64,000 nt of DNA from Gnetum montanum (lineage: Eukaryota > Streptophyta > Gnetopsida > Gnetales > Gnetaceae): the NCBI GenBank assembly GCA_015680685.1, contig MNCI01006539.1:57419-121418 (forward strand). The letters run 5' to 3'. This document shows, in pieces, positions 45,831-59,074 of the stretch; position 1 is the stretch's first letter; the number at the start of each line of letters is the position of its first letter. Position numbers and translations under genes: made by a program. The notes below the pieces were generated by a model. The model worked only from the letters and a program-made list of their open reading frames with translations. It did not search any database and had not been told where the DNA came from.

Positions 45831-46717
45831 TAATTTTTTATTTTTATACAATAGGATTTTATTTTAATAAAATATAGAAAATATCCATATTGATGGGTAG
45901 TTGTAATGTTATTTTGGTCCCAATTAATATATATATATATATAATTGTTAAGGTCCTTTTTCATTGGGGCTATATTGTATTATTTTTAGTAAAGTTTGTC
46001 CCACTTGTGACATATATATATCCAAGGCATCTCTTGAAAATTTGAATCAAGAAATCATCAATATAATGTTAGCAAGAATTTGAATATTTCATGATTAATT
46101 CATCAATCTTTCATCATTTCATCATTTCATCAGGATTCATCATTATCTTCTTAATCTTGGAACTTGAATCATTAGAATTTGGGACATTCACTATTTCAAT
46201 CATATCTTAGTCATTTCAAAATATGTTTCAATGATTCTAGATTTATTAGAAAGCTTGAATAAATGTCTATGTGCAACAAAAATTTCAATTTAATATCTAT
46301 TGTGGTTTGAGAGAAATTAACTCTATAATTTATTAAATTTTCCAAATCCCAAATTTTCACAAAAATGAATGATAGTCAATGTTTAGATGATTTATCCTTC
46401 ATCATATAACAATTTGATGTGAAATTAGATTTATTTGAAAGCTAATACTCGTGGAAAGGTTAAAATTTTAGAATAAAAAACATAAAAATGTTTAAGTTAT
46501 CTCTCAAAGTTATACTATCAAAATTACCATGATTTCTTATAGATTGAAAAGAACATAATATAACCTTAGCTTTTGGATATTTTTCGCAGTACTTGTTTTT
46601 TAAAAAAATTATACAAAAATTTCTAAGATTTCAAAAAATATAAATTTTATTAGCTGATTCTTTGTGAAGTCAAGATAATCAAACAATTCTTTTACTACAT
46701 AAAATTCCCTCATTACA
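45831..46717. other. AT-rich stretch, nothing recognised
   Basis: Contains an (AT)n run near 45930 and no supported gene. It ends at the insertion site of element D. Confidence 0.5.
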
Positions 46718-46722
46718 TACCT

Positions 46723-47607
46723 TGATGAGTAGTGAAGGTAACCCTACACCCAACCATACGAATCACAAAGCATTGACGCACGATCCGATTGAATTCCATG
46801 GAATCTATAGATTTTGGTAAACTAGTTTGCTAGGAAGTAAACTTTATGATGAGGAAATTTGTTGTCTTCCCAACTACACTTGTGAAGCTAAAGGGTATGG
46901 TTTAAGCATAATTGAGGCACATGATTTTTGTCATTTTATATTTTATGGTTTTGGTGCTTGAAATAAACAAGATAGATAATAAAGTAATTCAATACCTACT
47001 TTAATATAATGAGCTAACTACTATTCAACTAGTCCAAACATAAGTATCTGGTCCCACTTGCTATACACATCCTAAACACATATAACGTTGTTGGGTTACC
47101 AAGCGTTAAGTGCTAATGGGATTACCAAATGTCATATGTATGCTCGAAGTGGTTGTACTTATGTATTTACTTAATCGCTATTTAGCTTATCTCTCTTAAT
47201 TACTTAATTAGCTTAATTACTAGAAAACATTGAATAAATAGCTAAAAATATTAAATGCATGAATGAAACATTTAAACTATCTAGAATGCTGCAATGTTTA
47301 TCCATAAGTTTGTCTTTATTGTTGCACACACTATTGTGCTCAAGTACAACAGTGCTCAAATAAAGATTCGTACACTCAATGACTCCTGCTGCAGGCACTC
47401 AAGAAAATATTCTAACTTTCAAATCATAAAAACTATAAGAGCTTCACTACAACTATGACTTACTGATGCCTAAACATGGTAGGTTGCCATGTATTTATAG
47501 GTAACAATAGACCCTATGTTGATGGGGCCATGTCAACACATGAAACAATGCATTGATGGGGCCTAGTCGACGAGGCCTCATCGATGTAGCCAATCCGCAA
47601 CTCATCA
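46723..47607 (-). repeat. Element D 3' LTR
   Basis: TGATGAGTAGTGAAGG to CCGCAACTCATCA. TATA in element sense at about 47493 (plus-strand GTATTTATAGG). The U3 has the GGCCTC/TCGACGAGGCCTCATCGA-type array (47520-47595). Confidence 0.88.
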
Positions 47608-47619
47608 TACCCCCACGAT
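47608..47619 (-). promoter_or_regulatory. Element D terminal polypurine tract
   Basis: Plus strand TACCCCCACGAT. The following ...CACGATTG is shared with D's own internal hairpin at 52682 rather than with the terminal site of B. Confidence 0.65.
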
Positions 47620-47799
47620 TGAATGAAAACTCATCCTTGATTTCTTTAAAAAATTGGGAAGGTATGTGATTATTGACTAGCACATGACTCAACAAGACTA
47701 CATGACTCAAGTGCCCAGGTGTACAGATCAACAAAATTACAAATTGTGGTGTTCATGATACAAAATGGAACACTAAAGAAAAAATCAAATAACATGTCC

Positions 47800-50640
47800 T
47801 CTGATGTCATGAAGACTACTTGAAAAGATCATACGGTCCTAGGTAGTGGAGGCTCTTGAGGCTCTGAAGGACCTTCTCCAACTTCAGGCACATGCAACAA
47901 TCAAGGCTATTGTGGCTATCTAGCTGCTACTACAACTTCTTGTGGAAGGTAGAAAACATCTAGAAATGCTTTCATTTTCTCCTACTTACTCTTGGGATCG
48001 TGCCTGGTCTATGAAGCTTCCCCAATGTGGGCCAAAATGGAGACATCTCAAGGACATGGAATTGTTGGAAATAGCTCCTTTGCATTGATGAACTAGGCAG
48101 CAAATTGTTTGTGCCCAATATTAAGCCCCTTAAATATGTTCTATAGCTCTTGGTAATCACTCATTCTCCTAGCTAGGTTCTTTGTAGTTGATCATTGATT
48201 AGTGAATTGTGCCATGAGAACTTCAAGTTTAATGTTTGCCATCTCAAGATTTTGCTTGGTGTGGTGCTTAAACTTGGCCTCGTACAGTCAAGTTCTAACC
48301 ACAGCTGTGTAGCAGTCATCATTGCCAAGTTTTCATATTGGAGATTGGCTAGTTCCATATACTCTGCCATTTCTTTGACTGACAACTCATTCAGGTGAAT
48401 CTTTGCTTTGTTGTAGGCATCTATCCCATCAATAATGAATTGTCACACCTCTCTCCCTTGCTGGAGATGTTGGAGGACCTCATTTACTTTTGCCTTAGCC
48501 ACTTGGATATGTTTCTCATTTACTTCTTTCTGGAAGCCAACCTTGTCATGGTAGTGATTCTTTACTCTCAAATTTGAAAGCCTCATTTTTCTAAGCGGCG
48601 ATTTCAATGGTAAATTTCTGGCATAAGGCATAGACTTCCTACATACATAGATTGTAATTCTCTATGGCCAATTTCCTCAATTTCATGTTCACCTTGGTGA
48701 GTTGCTCCTATTGTTGATGAATAAATTTCTACATCTATTTTTTTTGTGCATCAACATTTCATAGGTGATGGTTTTTTACAGTCAGTGTTTCATTTTCCTG
48801 GTGCATCTAAACCAAGTCCTTTTGAACTGAGTAGGTTTTTGCTTCTACTATGGACTAGTTGAAGATGGTTGTTACCATTCCCTCCTTAGCTTGTTTTAAT
48901 TATTCTTGAAGCTACTAAAAAGCTTCATCTCTAGTTGTTGTAGGGCTGAGGAGTGTGGGATCAGCAAGACGGGCACGCAGTTCAGCAATCTCCATGGCCA
49001 AGTGTTGGTTTTGTGCTTGATCCATTTTAAGTTTCCTTTCCAGGATGATGCATTTTCCCTTTTCTTTAAGCAACTCCAACTAGGTTGTAGTAATATTATT
49101 CAAAAAATCAAAGATATCTAGAATCAGTTGCCTGATCCCCACCAATTAGTCTAGCAACTCTTCATGCTGGGCTACACTCAATCTTCCACTGATAGTTCTT
49201 GTGGATGTTAGCATGTCTCGATGTGCAGATACATCTGGTATAGACACTACAAGTGTGTTAAGTGCTTCTGTAATTTGATCAGCAACCACTTTCGTAGTTG
49301 TATCCTACCCTTGGTGTTGCATCACCAGTATAATTGCCCCCTCACCCTTCTCCAAGCACACCAAAAAGGAGGCGACATTACCAAAGATTTCTGAAAATAA
49401 ATGGTGTTGAGATAGAGACACTGTTACCTCTCAGGCACTAGGATTTGATCTCATGGGCAGCTACATTTGTTGGGATGAGAATATTGGGCCATCTCCTTCC
49501 ATGACTAATTTTTTGAGGCACTTCATTAAGGTGTCTCATCGCTGGTCAATATACAAATGGATCTCTACCACTTATTCCTGCTTACTTCTCATTCCCACAC
49601 AAGAGCTATTCTTAGATTTTGTGTAAGCACTCAATGGCTACATAGGCCTCTAGCATTGTCTCTTAAGGGGTGGTGAAAGTGGTAGTTACTTCTCTTCTTC
49701 CTTGAATAGACATATTGTCTTTCATCATCTTGAACCAAGAGGCTATAGGAGTATGCCTGATCATGTCATTAGTGTAGTGGATTATCCCTGTCCTTTTACA
49801 ACATTTTCAAATGAGGCATGGGAAAGATGTGGTTTTTCTTCCATGTTCATTTTCTTTGAAATTCTTTTAGTTTAATCAATTGTGGAAGGTTTTCTAGAAA
49901 TCTCCCACTTAGAGTGGTGCATGCCTGGGTAAAGAAGGCAGTCACCTTATTGGGCCTCACCGTTGGATTGAGTTGATAGGTCGCTATCTTGTAGTATACA
50001 TGCTCAATTGGTGTGAGCATGCCATTCTTCTTATAGTCAACCTCATAACACTGCTAGGTCCACTCCTTTTTGGCCTCTAGGTTAGATTGTGTAGACTACT
50101 ACTCTACCAATTGTGTTTTGGAATCAAGCAACCTAAGAGCTTGTGCAATAGCTTTAGCCAAGTAGGACACTTGAATATCCTTGATCTTCACCATGGAGCC
50201 TACCCTTCTGTTGCTCTAGAAGAGGTACATCTCTCCCATGTACCACTCCCTACTAGAAGTGATGATTGACCACATGGAAGAGGTTTGCATTTGTGTCTTC
50301 ACTTTTTCTAGAGCATGCTACAAGAATGGCCTAAAATTTAGTTCCTAGATAACTGAGAATTAGATGTCACAAGGCCTAATTGTGTCAAGAAAGGCTTATA
50401 TTAATGTGAGTTCAGGTCTCAGTATGGGCCCTAGTGCCTCTCCCTACTGTAATTGTTTTGTTGTAGCCTCTTCTTCAAGAATCTATCTAACAAATTCCAC
50501 TTTGGGCTCATCCTAAAGAATTCCCATTATATAGGTTTCTTTTGCCTGCTCTTGGGCTTATTCTTGTTGGTCCCTTCCAATTTTAGGTTATTTTTTTCCT
50601 TGGTTGAGAGGGTCTCTCTTGTGGTCATTTTGGTCTTCTT
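47800..50640 (-). pseudogene. Element D: third ORF after integrase
   Basis: Counterpart of 6543-9364. Pieces such as KENEHGRKTTSFPCLI (about 49860-49790), TPIASWFKMMKDNM, and the helical, charged 48631-48173 segment (MAEYMELANLQYENLAMMTA) align with the B copy. Heavily broken by stops, so no start or length can be fixed. Confidence 0.5.
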
Positions 50641-52789
50641 ACTATCTGTAATCACAACATGACCATAGGTTAGTAATTATTTTGTAACATGAAATAGTTA
50701 AGATACCTTACCTCCTTGGGAAAATTACACTTGGCTAAGTTGTGATTATGGCTTATTTGATCAATTTTAATTATCATTTTATTTGTGTTTTAACATTAAT
50801 AAGTCATACCAAAGGGTGTTGAAAGGGTTAACTCTTGAAAATTGATGGTTTCATATTTTTGTATTCATTAATCCTTTGGGGAAGTTAGAAAAATTTTCAA
50901 AAATTTTATCAGAAACCTTAAGGTTTGCGACCCCCACAATTAAGAGCTTACTTCTGATAGCTTCAAGATCGAAGAATGAAGTGATTTAGACAAATGATTG
51001 GAAAGTTATGGGCTTTGAAAAATGGCAAAAACTCCCCTATTGTTATGAAGAAAATGACAAAACATTACAAAGTGTTCAATGATATATATAGACTTTTTGT
51101 GTTGTGTCAACAAGGCCCATTTGACAGGGTTAGCTGCGTCAACTAGGCCTAGTCGATGTGGTTATTGACCACCATTGACTTTGGTCAAACTTTTAAAATA
51201 CAAAAAGTTCTTGAGTGAAATTGGAGTCAAATGGAAACCTAAAAAGCCACGAACATGATGAAAATAGTAGAAGAGTATGTTGGAGCTCAAAAAATTCAAA
51301 AAACTGAGAAAATGATTGGAGAATGAAGTTTTATGAAGGCTTTAAGGAGCACAAAGCTAAATGTACAATGGGGCACATGAAAGATAGGATTGTAGTAATG
51401 TCTAAGGGAAGGGACTTAACTATCCAAACCAAGAGATATGCAAGTGCCCATAGCAGGTACATGCCCTTTTTGCCCTTGCATAACCTTAACTAAGGAGTCT
51501 GTGGGCCGCACAGTTGATTAATGATCATGAAAAGTGAAGGACCAACTAGAAACAATCTATCCAAGAATTCCAACACATCAAACTAAGACATCAAGTATAA
51601 CATGGAAACTAGTAGTGAGGTGAGTTATGGGAACATGGATGGATAACTGAGAAGGTGGAATGGAGTTCTGAATTGAGGTCATAAGAAGTTCCTTGTGAAG
51701 TTTGTATTTAAAATGACCTAAGAAGATCCATCCTTAGTCCACACCAAAACCAACCTCTTTTAGTGAATTCACATCATCACTCTAAGACTGATCCATCTTC
51801 TCTAGACAAGATCACTCCCATAAAACAACCACCATTCCATAAAGAGAAGAGAAGAAAAGAAGGTAGAAAGTGAGAGAGGGCCTTAGTTAGAGGGGACCTT
51901 CAAGAATAGGTAACATGTCTTTTTAGTCTCATAACCAATGCTTGTAGCCCGTTTATTTTTCTAAGGGGTGTGCTTTGAATTTCCATCATGTTTTTCTTTC
52001 TTTCTTATTTTTTTGTTTTATCTTTTTGGATGGAACCACATAATGCAAAGACTTTATTCAACTTCCTATTATTGGACAATATGGAATGGTAAGAAGTCTA
52101 TGAAAACACTCAAGCACTTGAGTAAGTAAAAGAGTACAAAGAGTATTGAGTCCCCTTGAAGTCACACCCTATGCAAACCTTTAAATCCTTCTCAATTCTA
52201 GAAACTACCAAAGGTCATAAATTTATTAAAATTTTATTTAATGAAAGGGACCCCAAACTTCCAAAACAAGGAAAAATATAGAGGTTATGAATGGGTGGAT
52301 GATGTGGACTCACTACGTGTTTCATGAAAAATAAACCATGTCTTAGTCATCAAACATTAGAATTCAAAAATAGAAACCAGACATTAACAATCACAACATT
52401 AAGCATAAACGATCATTAGTAAACAATAACATTGGCACTATGTCCTGCAGTAATAAAGCACTTTTATTAGCAAAAATAGTGAAAAGTCATACACAAAAAA
52501 TAATGAAAGTATAAAATATTTAAGAAAGATAAAACATACTAACAATGTTGTAAAACAAAAAATTGAGAAAATCAATAGAACGAAAAACCAAAAAGAGGTA
52601 AAAATTAACAAAGTATAAAACAAAAATGTGTAAAAAAAAAGTAAAAACTAAGGAACCATGTGTGTGGTTAGCATGGATGGCCATCTCCCCCACGATTGGG
52701 TTGAAAGGGGGAGATGCAGAATATAGAGCCTAGTTGTTCATCCGATGAGATACTAGTTGCACTAGCTTGTCTTGGATCTAGGAGAGGTT
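50641..52789 (-). other. Element D spacer between ORF3 and integrase
   Basis: Non-coding; matches 9365-9861 and 16816-18411 of B once C is removed. Holds the internal hairpin and, at 51111-51165, a GGCCTAGTCGATG-type motif otherwise typical of the LTR U3. Confidence 0.65.
52682..52716. promoter_or_regulatory. Element D internal polypurine tract/hairpin
   Basis: CATCTCCCCC (52682-52691) and GGGGGAGATG (52707-52716) form a perfect 10-bp stem with a 15-base loop starting ACGATTGGG. Confidence 0.65.
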
Positions 52790-54218
52790 TCACTTGTTGG
52801 ATGTTGACCAACTACTTTCTATGTGGACTCTTAGTTTTGTAGATTAACATGGCCCTAGATGGAAAGGTTTCATCAATTACATAAGGTCCCTTCCACAATT
52901 TTTGGAATTTTTTTTCTTGGGTACATGGGTGGGATTCTAGTAGAAAACCTTATCTCTAGGTTGAAATTTTACTTTTCATATTTTAAGATCATCAAATTTC
53001 TTGTTGAATGCCTTGTGCACTTCATTCAAAGGTAGGGCCACTAATCAATTTTCACCTGGCACATTGAGGTTGATCAACCTTTCTTTTTATGCTAAACTTA
53101 AGTCAAGATTCATATCACTAGCTGTTGAGAGTGTATGGAGCTCAGATTGAATCGAGAGCATTGGAAGTTTTCCGTACACTAACTCATAGGGAGAGTAGCC
53201 AATAGGGAGTTTCCATATTGAGCAGTAGTTGCAAAGAGCATTGTTGAGTTTTGTGCTGCAGTCTCTCCTATATTTTCTGATAGTTCTTCTTAGGATCTTT
53301 ATGATCTCCCTATTAGTTACCTCTACTTAACTATTGGCTTAGAAGTGATAGCGTGTTGCTAACTTATGTTCGACCCCCAATCGTTGCATGAGTTTTGAAA
53401 AGTGACATCTATAAAATGAGTTCCATTGTCAAAAATTAATGCATGTGGCACCTCAAACTTGTTTACAACATTTTGTTGTACAAATCTAACATCAGTGGAT
53501 GATGTACAAGCAATGATGGCTACTGCTTCTACACATTTAGAGCAGTAATTGATTACTATGATGATGTATGCCTTTCCATTGGACATGGGGGTGATGAAAC
53601 CCATGAAGACAATGCCCCATATTTCAAAGGGCTCCAGTGGTTGAATCCACTATTAAGGATCCTTCACTTGAGTGGTCATCCCACCATCTCATTGATAGCA
53701 TTCACAAGATCAGATAAATTGGTGGACATCCCCAAAGATTGTATGCTAATAGTATCCTGCCATCAGGATTTTTATGGCCATGCATCTCCTAGCATAGTGG
53801 CCTCCACAAGGGCCTTCATGAGCATCTTGGAGAATGTGCAATTGGTCCGTATCAAGAACACACCAACAACGAACTAGGCCATCAGCACACACCTTGTAAA
53901 GGTGTTCATTGATTTCNCCGTATCAAGAACACACCAACAACGAACTAGGCCATCAGCGCACACCTTGTAAAGGTGTTCATTGATTTCCATGAAGTAACTA
54001 GGTTGATAAAGAAACTATTGTTTCTTTCTAAAGTCCAGATCTTGTGGCATCTTCTGAGTGAGAAGGTAAGAGAGAATGTCATCGTACCATTTTGGCTCTA
54101 TGGACACTTGGTCATTTATTTCTCTTGTAAAGAGAAGGTCATCTAGAAATTGATCAAAGAGCAAGCTCTCCTCCTCTTTGTTATCCCATCTTAACAGAGA
54201 GAGATGGTCAGTGATCAC
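52790..54218 (-). pseudogene. Element D: integrase
   Basis: Core pieces on the minus strand: MGFITPMSNGKAYIIIVINY, CSKCVEAVAIIACTSS, and LIFDNGTHF with the second catalytic aspartate present (53604-53359). The glutamate region is broken (YHF, stop, ANS, stop, VEVT). The C-terminal tail has NPTHVPKKK. A piece linking RNase H to integrase is open at 54218-54015 (DHLSLLRWDNKEEESLLFDQ). The tract includes a 70-bp duplication around a single N, probably an assembly fault. Confidence 0.8.
53847..53987. repeat. 70-bp direct duplication around a one-base gap
   Basis: 53847-53916 and 53918-53987 differ at one position and are separated by a single N at 53917. The counterpart in B (about 19400-19500) has no such duplication. 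It most likely reflects two contigs placed end to end without merging their overlap. Confidence 0.8.
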
Positions 54219-55440
54219 ATTCTTAGTCCCTTTTCAATCTACCATTGTGAGATTGAAATCTTGCAAGATCACCAACCATCGTATGATACAGGGGCTCACC
54301 ATTGGCTTGTTCATAAGGAAGTAGATGGCATTATGATCTATGTGCACAAACACCTTATAGCCAAGCACATAGTGCCTAAACTTTTCAAGAGCATACACCA
54401 CTACCATTAGTTCTTTCTCAGTGGTGTAATTCAACTATGCATCCACAATGCTTTAGCTCATGTAATAGATGTAATATGGATGTTTCTTATCATCCAACTA
54501 TGTAAGCACAACTTCCAAGGCATAATTAGATGCATTAGTCATTATGTGAAATGGTCTAGACTAGTTTGGTACTCATAGAATTGGAGTTTCTATGAGTTTT
54601 TCGTTTAGCTGTTGAGATGCATGTTTGCACTCCTTGGTCTAGATGAATGAAGCATATTTCTTTTAAGCTTAACCAATAGCTTTGTGATCTTAGAGAAATT
54701 CTCTATGAACTGTTGGTAGTAGCTAGTATGTTAAAGGAATGATCAAACATCTTTGACTATCTCTGACTGGTGTGTGATTCGTTGGATGACCCTTATCTTT
54801 TCTAGGTCTACCTTGATCCCTACTTGAGTAATTTTTTCCCCTGGTACTATGCCTTCTTGGACCATTAAATGACTTTTCTACCAATTGAGCTTAAGGTTTG
54901 TTTCAACACAATTTTTTAGTACTTGCTTAAGGCAATCCAGGGCTTGCTCAAATGTAGCCCCATAGGTAGAGAAGTTATCCATGAAGACTTCTACCCTGCT
55001 ACCAATTTGTTGTTGAAAAATACTAAGGACCAAGTGTTGGAATGTTACAAGGGCATTGAATAGATTGAACACCATCTTGCAATATGCAAAAGTCCCCTAG
55101 GGACTTGTGAATGTTTTTTTTGGCCTAATCTTTTAGAAAAATTTGGATTTGGTTATAGCCACTCTAACCATCCAAGAAGCTATAATAATAATACCTAGAT
55201 ATAGTGTCCAACACTTGGTCCAAAAATGGATAAGGAAAATAATCTTTAAATGTTGCCATATTCAACAACCTAAAGTCAATGCAAACCCACCACTTACCAT
55301 CTTTCTTTGGCACAATTATGAGTGGGCTACCCCACTTGCTATCCGTGATGGGATAGATGAACCCCACCTTGAGGAATTATTCTATTTCCTCTTTGATGAT
55401 ATGCTTCAAATTGGGATTCAGCTACCTTTGCAATTGCCTT
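54219..55440 (-). pseudogene. Element D: reverse transcriptase and RNase H
   Basis: RT: GFIYPITDSKWGSPLIIVPK, KWWVCIDFRLLN, SFLDGYSGYNQ and the catalytic box RVEVFMDNFSTYG, in which the second aspartate of FMDDF is now asparagine. RNase H: NYTTEKELMVVVYALEKFRH, YKVFVHIDHNAIYFLMNK. Frames shift several times between motifs. Confidence 0.85.
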
Positions 55441-55659
55441 CTTGGCTTCATGGTTGGTTCAATGTAAATGCAATGCTCACATATCCTTGGATCAATTCTA
55501 GTTAGCTCAAGATATGATTAAGCAAAGGCTATTGGCCATTTGTCAACCACCTTCAATAGATTGTGTTTTTGTTCAGGTGCAAGATTTACATTGGTTATGA
55601 CTAGCTTGCCATTATTTTAAAATGCATACTGCATGACGGTTGGTAGAATTTTTAACTCT

Positions 55660-55745
55660 AGCTCTCCCCAAAAGGTATCATCATTTTCATTAGTAGGGAT
55701 TTCTAGCTCTTCCCAACAGGTATCATCATTTTCATCATTAGAGAG
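55660..55745. repeat. Short tandem duplication in the protease-RT linker
   Basis: TAGCTCTYCCCAAMAGGTAT followed by CATCATTTTCAT occurs twice in D and once in B (about 21180-21215). It stays in frame (ENDDT.WEELE twice). Confidence 0.7.
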
Positions 55746-55799
55746 TTAATGATGAACTTGCTCAAGTTCATCCATGCCTTTGATGTAGGCACATGCCAA

Positions 55800-56420
55800 G
55801 CTCTCTGTGGGTTCCATGCATAATGTGCTACCATCAAAGCTAGCTGTCATCCATTGGGTGTCCTCCTATTTTGTGGCTGTTGTGTATAGGCACCTTTGAA
55901 TATCTATTTCATGTGCACACTGATTGCATGCTTTGATGAATGTCCTATTAATGGGCCATATTTTCTACATGCAATTGCACTTGTTATTGATGTACACAAT
56001 GGATGGAACTCACTTTTTCTCAAGCTGCCCAAATTCATTTTTCTTGGAGATTTCCAAGGAGAGGTCCCTGATGCCCATTCATGCATCAATAGTGCTTAAC
56101 CATGCACGTCCCATAATGATGGGAAAGTTTCCTTTGCAGTTTTCTACCTTGACCAAAAGAAAATCAACAAGATAAGACCACCCACAAACTATGGTCATGA
56201 TGTACTCCATTAATCCTGAAGGGACAATGATTGATTGGTCTAGCAATTCCAAACAAATATTTCTCTTCTTGAGAGGTGCTAGGTTCCAAGCCTTGTACAT
56301 GTCATAGGAGATAAGATTGACACTAGAACCAGAATCAAGAAGAGCCTTACATGGCTCATGTCCTACAATCTACAAGTAAATAAGAGAACTTCCTAGGTTA
56401 GATCATTTCATGGGAAGGTT
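55800..56420 (-). pseudogene. Element D: aspartic protease
   Basis: Active site HEPCKALLDSGSSVNLIS (about 56350-56300) has an intact D-S-G. It continues CLELLDQSIIVPSGL, CGWSYLVDFLLVKVENCKGN and FPIIMGRAWLSTIDA. The best-preserved B-family protease in the window, though stops follow. Confidence 0.8.
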
Positions 56421-58923
56421 GCCAGCCTTGATCTAGTTAAAAACAACATGACTTAGCATCATAATGCAAATCTAAGGTAGCATTTCATTTGAAGGATTCT
56501 CGAATGTGTTTGATGTAGAGGATGAGGATGTTGGGGATACAAGGTGACTAGCGGCATTAGGTTGTGAGGGTTGGCGAGGATTGTTGGATTAGAAAAATTG
56601 TTGTTTCCTAGATAGATTGTCCGAACCACTCAACTGGAAGGCCAATTATAAATTTACAGCCCTTGTAGCATTTTGTTGCTACAGTTGTGGGGGAATTTCA
56701 CCCTGCATGGACGAAGCAAGAGATAACTAGGTTGAGGGTAGTGGAATGTGTATAGATGGATGCAAAGGATGGTATGGGTATGGGTGCTTCCCTCAAGTAG
56801 ATGATGAATGAGTTCGATGGTACTTTGGAGGGTAATAGTGATGCTAGAATGAGGTGTGGCTAGCCAAACTTTGTGGAGAAACGAGTTGCTAAACATAGTA
56901 CCCATATGGATTTGGTTACTTGTAAGGGTATTGCTATCTTGGCAGCAGCATTTTCCATCATTGTGATTGGTGCCACTATTGGTATTGCTCATATGGTTGT
57001 GGTGGAGCTCCACTTGAATAGTAAGTTTGATGTTGCTGGTGGAACTACCTTGGATTGCCTTGAGAATAAGGTAATCGTCTAGGTGCTTGCCTCCTTGCTA
57101 GTCAAGGATTCAGTGTGTAGACCTGAGACTCTTGTAAGTGTGACACCACAAGGCAACATCCTTTCAGATATTCATATTGATAAATGTCACATCCAACATC
57201 ATCATTAGAGTTTGTCTCCACAACTTCTACTGTAGTAGCTTTGCCCTTACCTCTTTGGTAGGCACGTTCAGCTTTTTTTCACCTCTTGTGGTTGTGATCA
57301 CTATTTTGCTCTTTGGATTTTTTAGCAATATTCATAGGAAGTTTGGAATTTTTCATCCAAAGAGTCTCATAATTTATCAACCTTTGCCAAAATATCATAA
57401 ACAAATTTGTGGATAGACAAGGTTTTTCTGTTCACCATTTCATTGAGTGGTGACTCCTCCTCATCATAGAATCAGACCTTCCTTTTCTTGATGGAAGGAT
57501 CCCTATTATATTTTTCTACACTTTTTCTTTTTTACAACTCACATTCTTCTTTTGCTACCTACTCTATCAACCTTTGTGTTTGATGAGATCTTAGTTCAAA
57601 TAGTCTCCCTTGGGCATAAACCCCAAGAGTTCTTCTGGTTTCTGCTCTAAGCCCATCTATGATGTGATAGAGTTTTTCTCTCTAAGAATAACCATGGCCA
57701 AGGCATCAATGTGAGAGAGAATAATATCTGTCCATGGTAGCATCCAAGGATTCATGCGTTTCTTGTTTCTAGCATTGGATTTGCCTTCTCAGATTGGACA
57801 CTCTAGAGTATGTCTGGTATTTGTCATTGAATAACTCAAGCATTGTACTCCATTAGTGGATAGATTCTAGCTCTAAGGACTAGTACCAGCTTTCAGCCTT
57901 TTTAATGAGTATCCTTGGAAATAGCTTCAATTTTTGTGAGTCATTCTCTATGTTTTGTAAGGCATAGGCATCATGAAAGGCTTGTAGATGGTTTTGCGGA
58001 TCAGAGTTATATCCCCCTTCAAATCTTGAGATATTGTTCATGTCTAAGCACTTGATCCATCTATCTTTCACATGCTTAGTTGGGATTTTAACTACCTCTG
58101 CAATGTTAAGCATGCTTTGAGTTGCTAGTAAAGGCTCAACATCAGCATTATTTCGTTGTCATCAATGATGTCCTCTATTAACCCTTTGATTATTGTGGGC
58201 ATGGCAGCTAGTATTATTGTTTTGTTGCCCACCTCCATCATGATTATTTCTTCTGCAACATTTTTCAGAATTAGAAGAAGTGGAAGAAGAAGATCTAGAT
58301 GAAGAGGATGAAGAGAGAGGAGGACTACCATCACCATGGTATCTGCCAACTTTCCTTCAGTTTTCATAGCCATGTTTGTCAAATTTCTTGTCATCTTAAT
58401 GCTTGTCCAAGCCCCTGCCTTGACTGCTATTTTTTCTTGAACTTGGTTTGTTGATAGTGGAATGCAGATTTAGGTTCACACCTCCATCACTAGTATCAAG
58501 GGGTGGATAATTTTCATGTTGAAAGCCTCTAAAGACAAGGCCCTCATTATTGTCTTGGTTGAATAGGAACAAAGGATTGGTGAACCATTTTCCCTTCACA
58601 AACTCATGTTACTTCTCTTGATGTTGATCTCTTTGATGTTGTGTTTCAATGGGATGGTAGTCTCGGTAGTTGTAATCATGCACAACGTACTCCTCTTGAA
58701 GATCATGGATGCCTAACTTCACAAGAGCTTGAAGCAGCATCATGGGCATAGATCAATCGAGAGGCATTACAATGTTACCTTCCATATCATGCCATCATAG
58801 TTATTCATCTTGGTGTAGGATGAAGGTGAAATTAGCCACATACTCATCTAGATTAGTATATACCACCTTGCACTATTGTGGGGTTGGTGGTTTGACATCT
58901 TCATGCCTATGAGAAAAAGGCAT
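56421..58923 (-). pseudogene. Element D: gag
   Basis: ATG at 58923 just downstream of the primer site. The N-terminus has YVANFTFILHQDE followed by a stop, then NIVMPLD and HDYNYRDYHPIETQHQRD. The capsid part is open at 58113-57880 (NISRFEGGYNSDPQNHLQAF, KLFPRILIKKAESWY). Several CAA/CGA-type codons of the C copy are TAA/TGA here. Confidence 0.72.
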
Positions 58924-59055
58924 TTTACGAACAAATAAAATATCAGTGTGCTTTTGTAATTATATAATTTGAGAATGATGTCAACCTTGTGGTTCATCCA
59001 ATGATATTAATAATGTTCACTAATCCTAAATAGTGCATGTTTCAAACAAAAAGAG

Positions 59056-59073
59056 TCTCTGACAATGGTTCCA
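59056..59073 (-). promoter_or_regulatory. Element D primer binding site, decayed
   Basis: Plus strand TCTCTGACAATGGTTCCA, 12 of 18 matches to the tRNA-Asp 3' end by my count; five of the six differences are C-to-T or G-to-A. Confidence 0.65.
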
Positions 59074-59074
59074 A

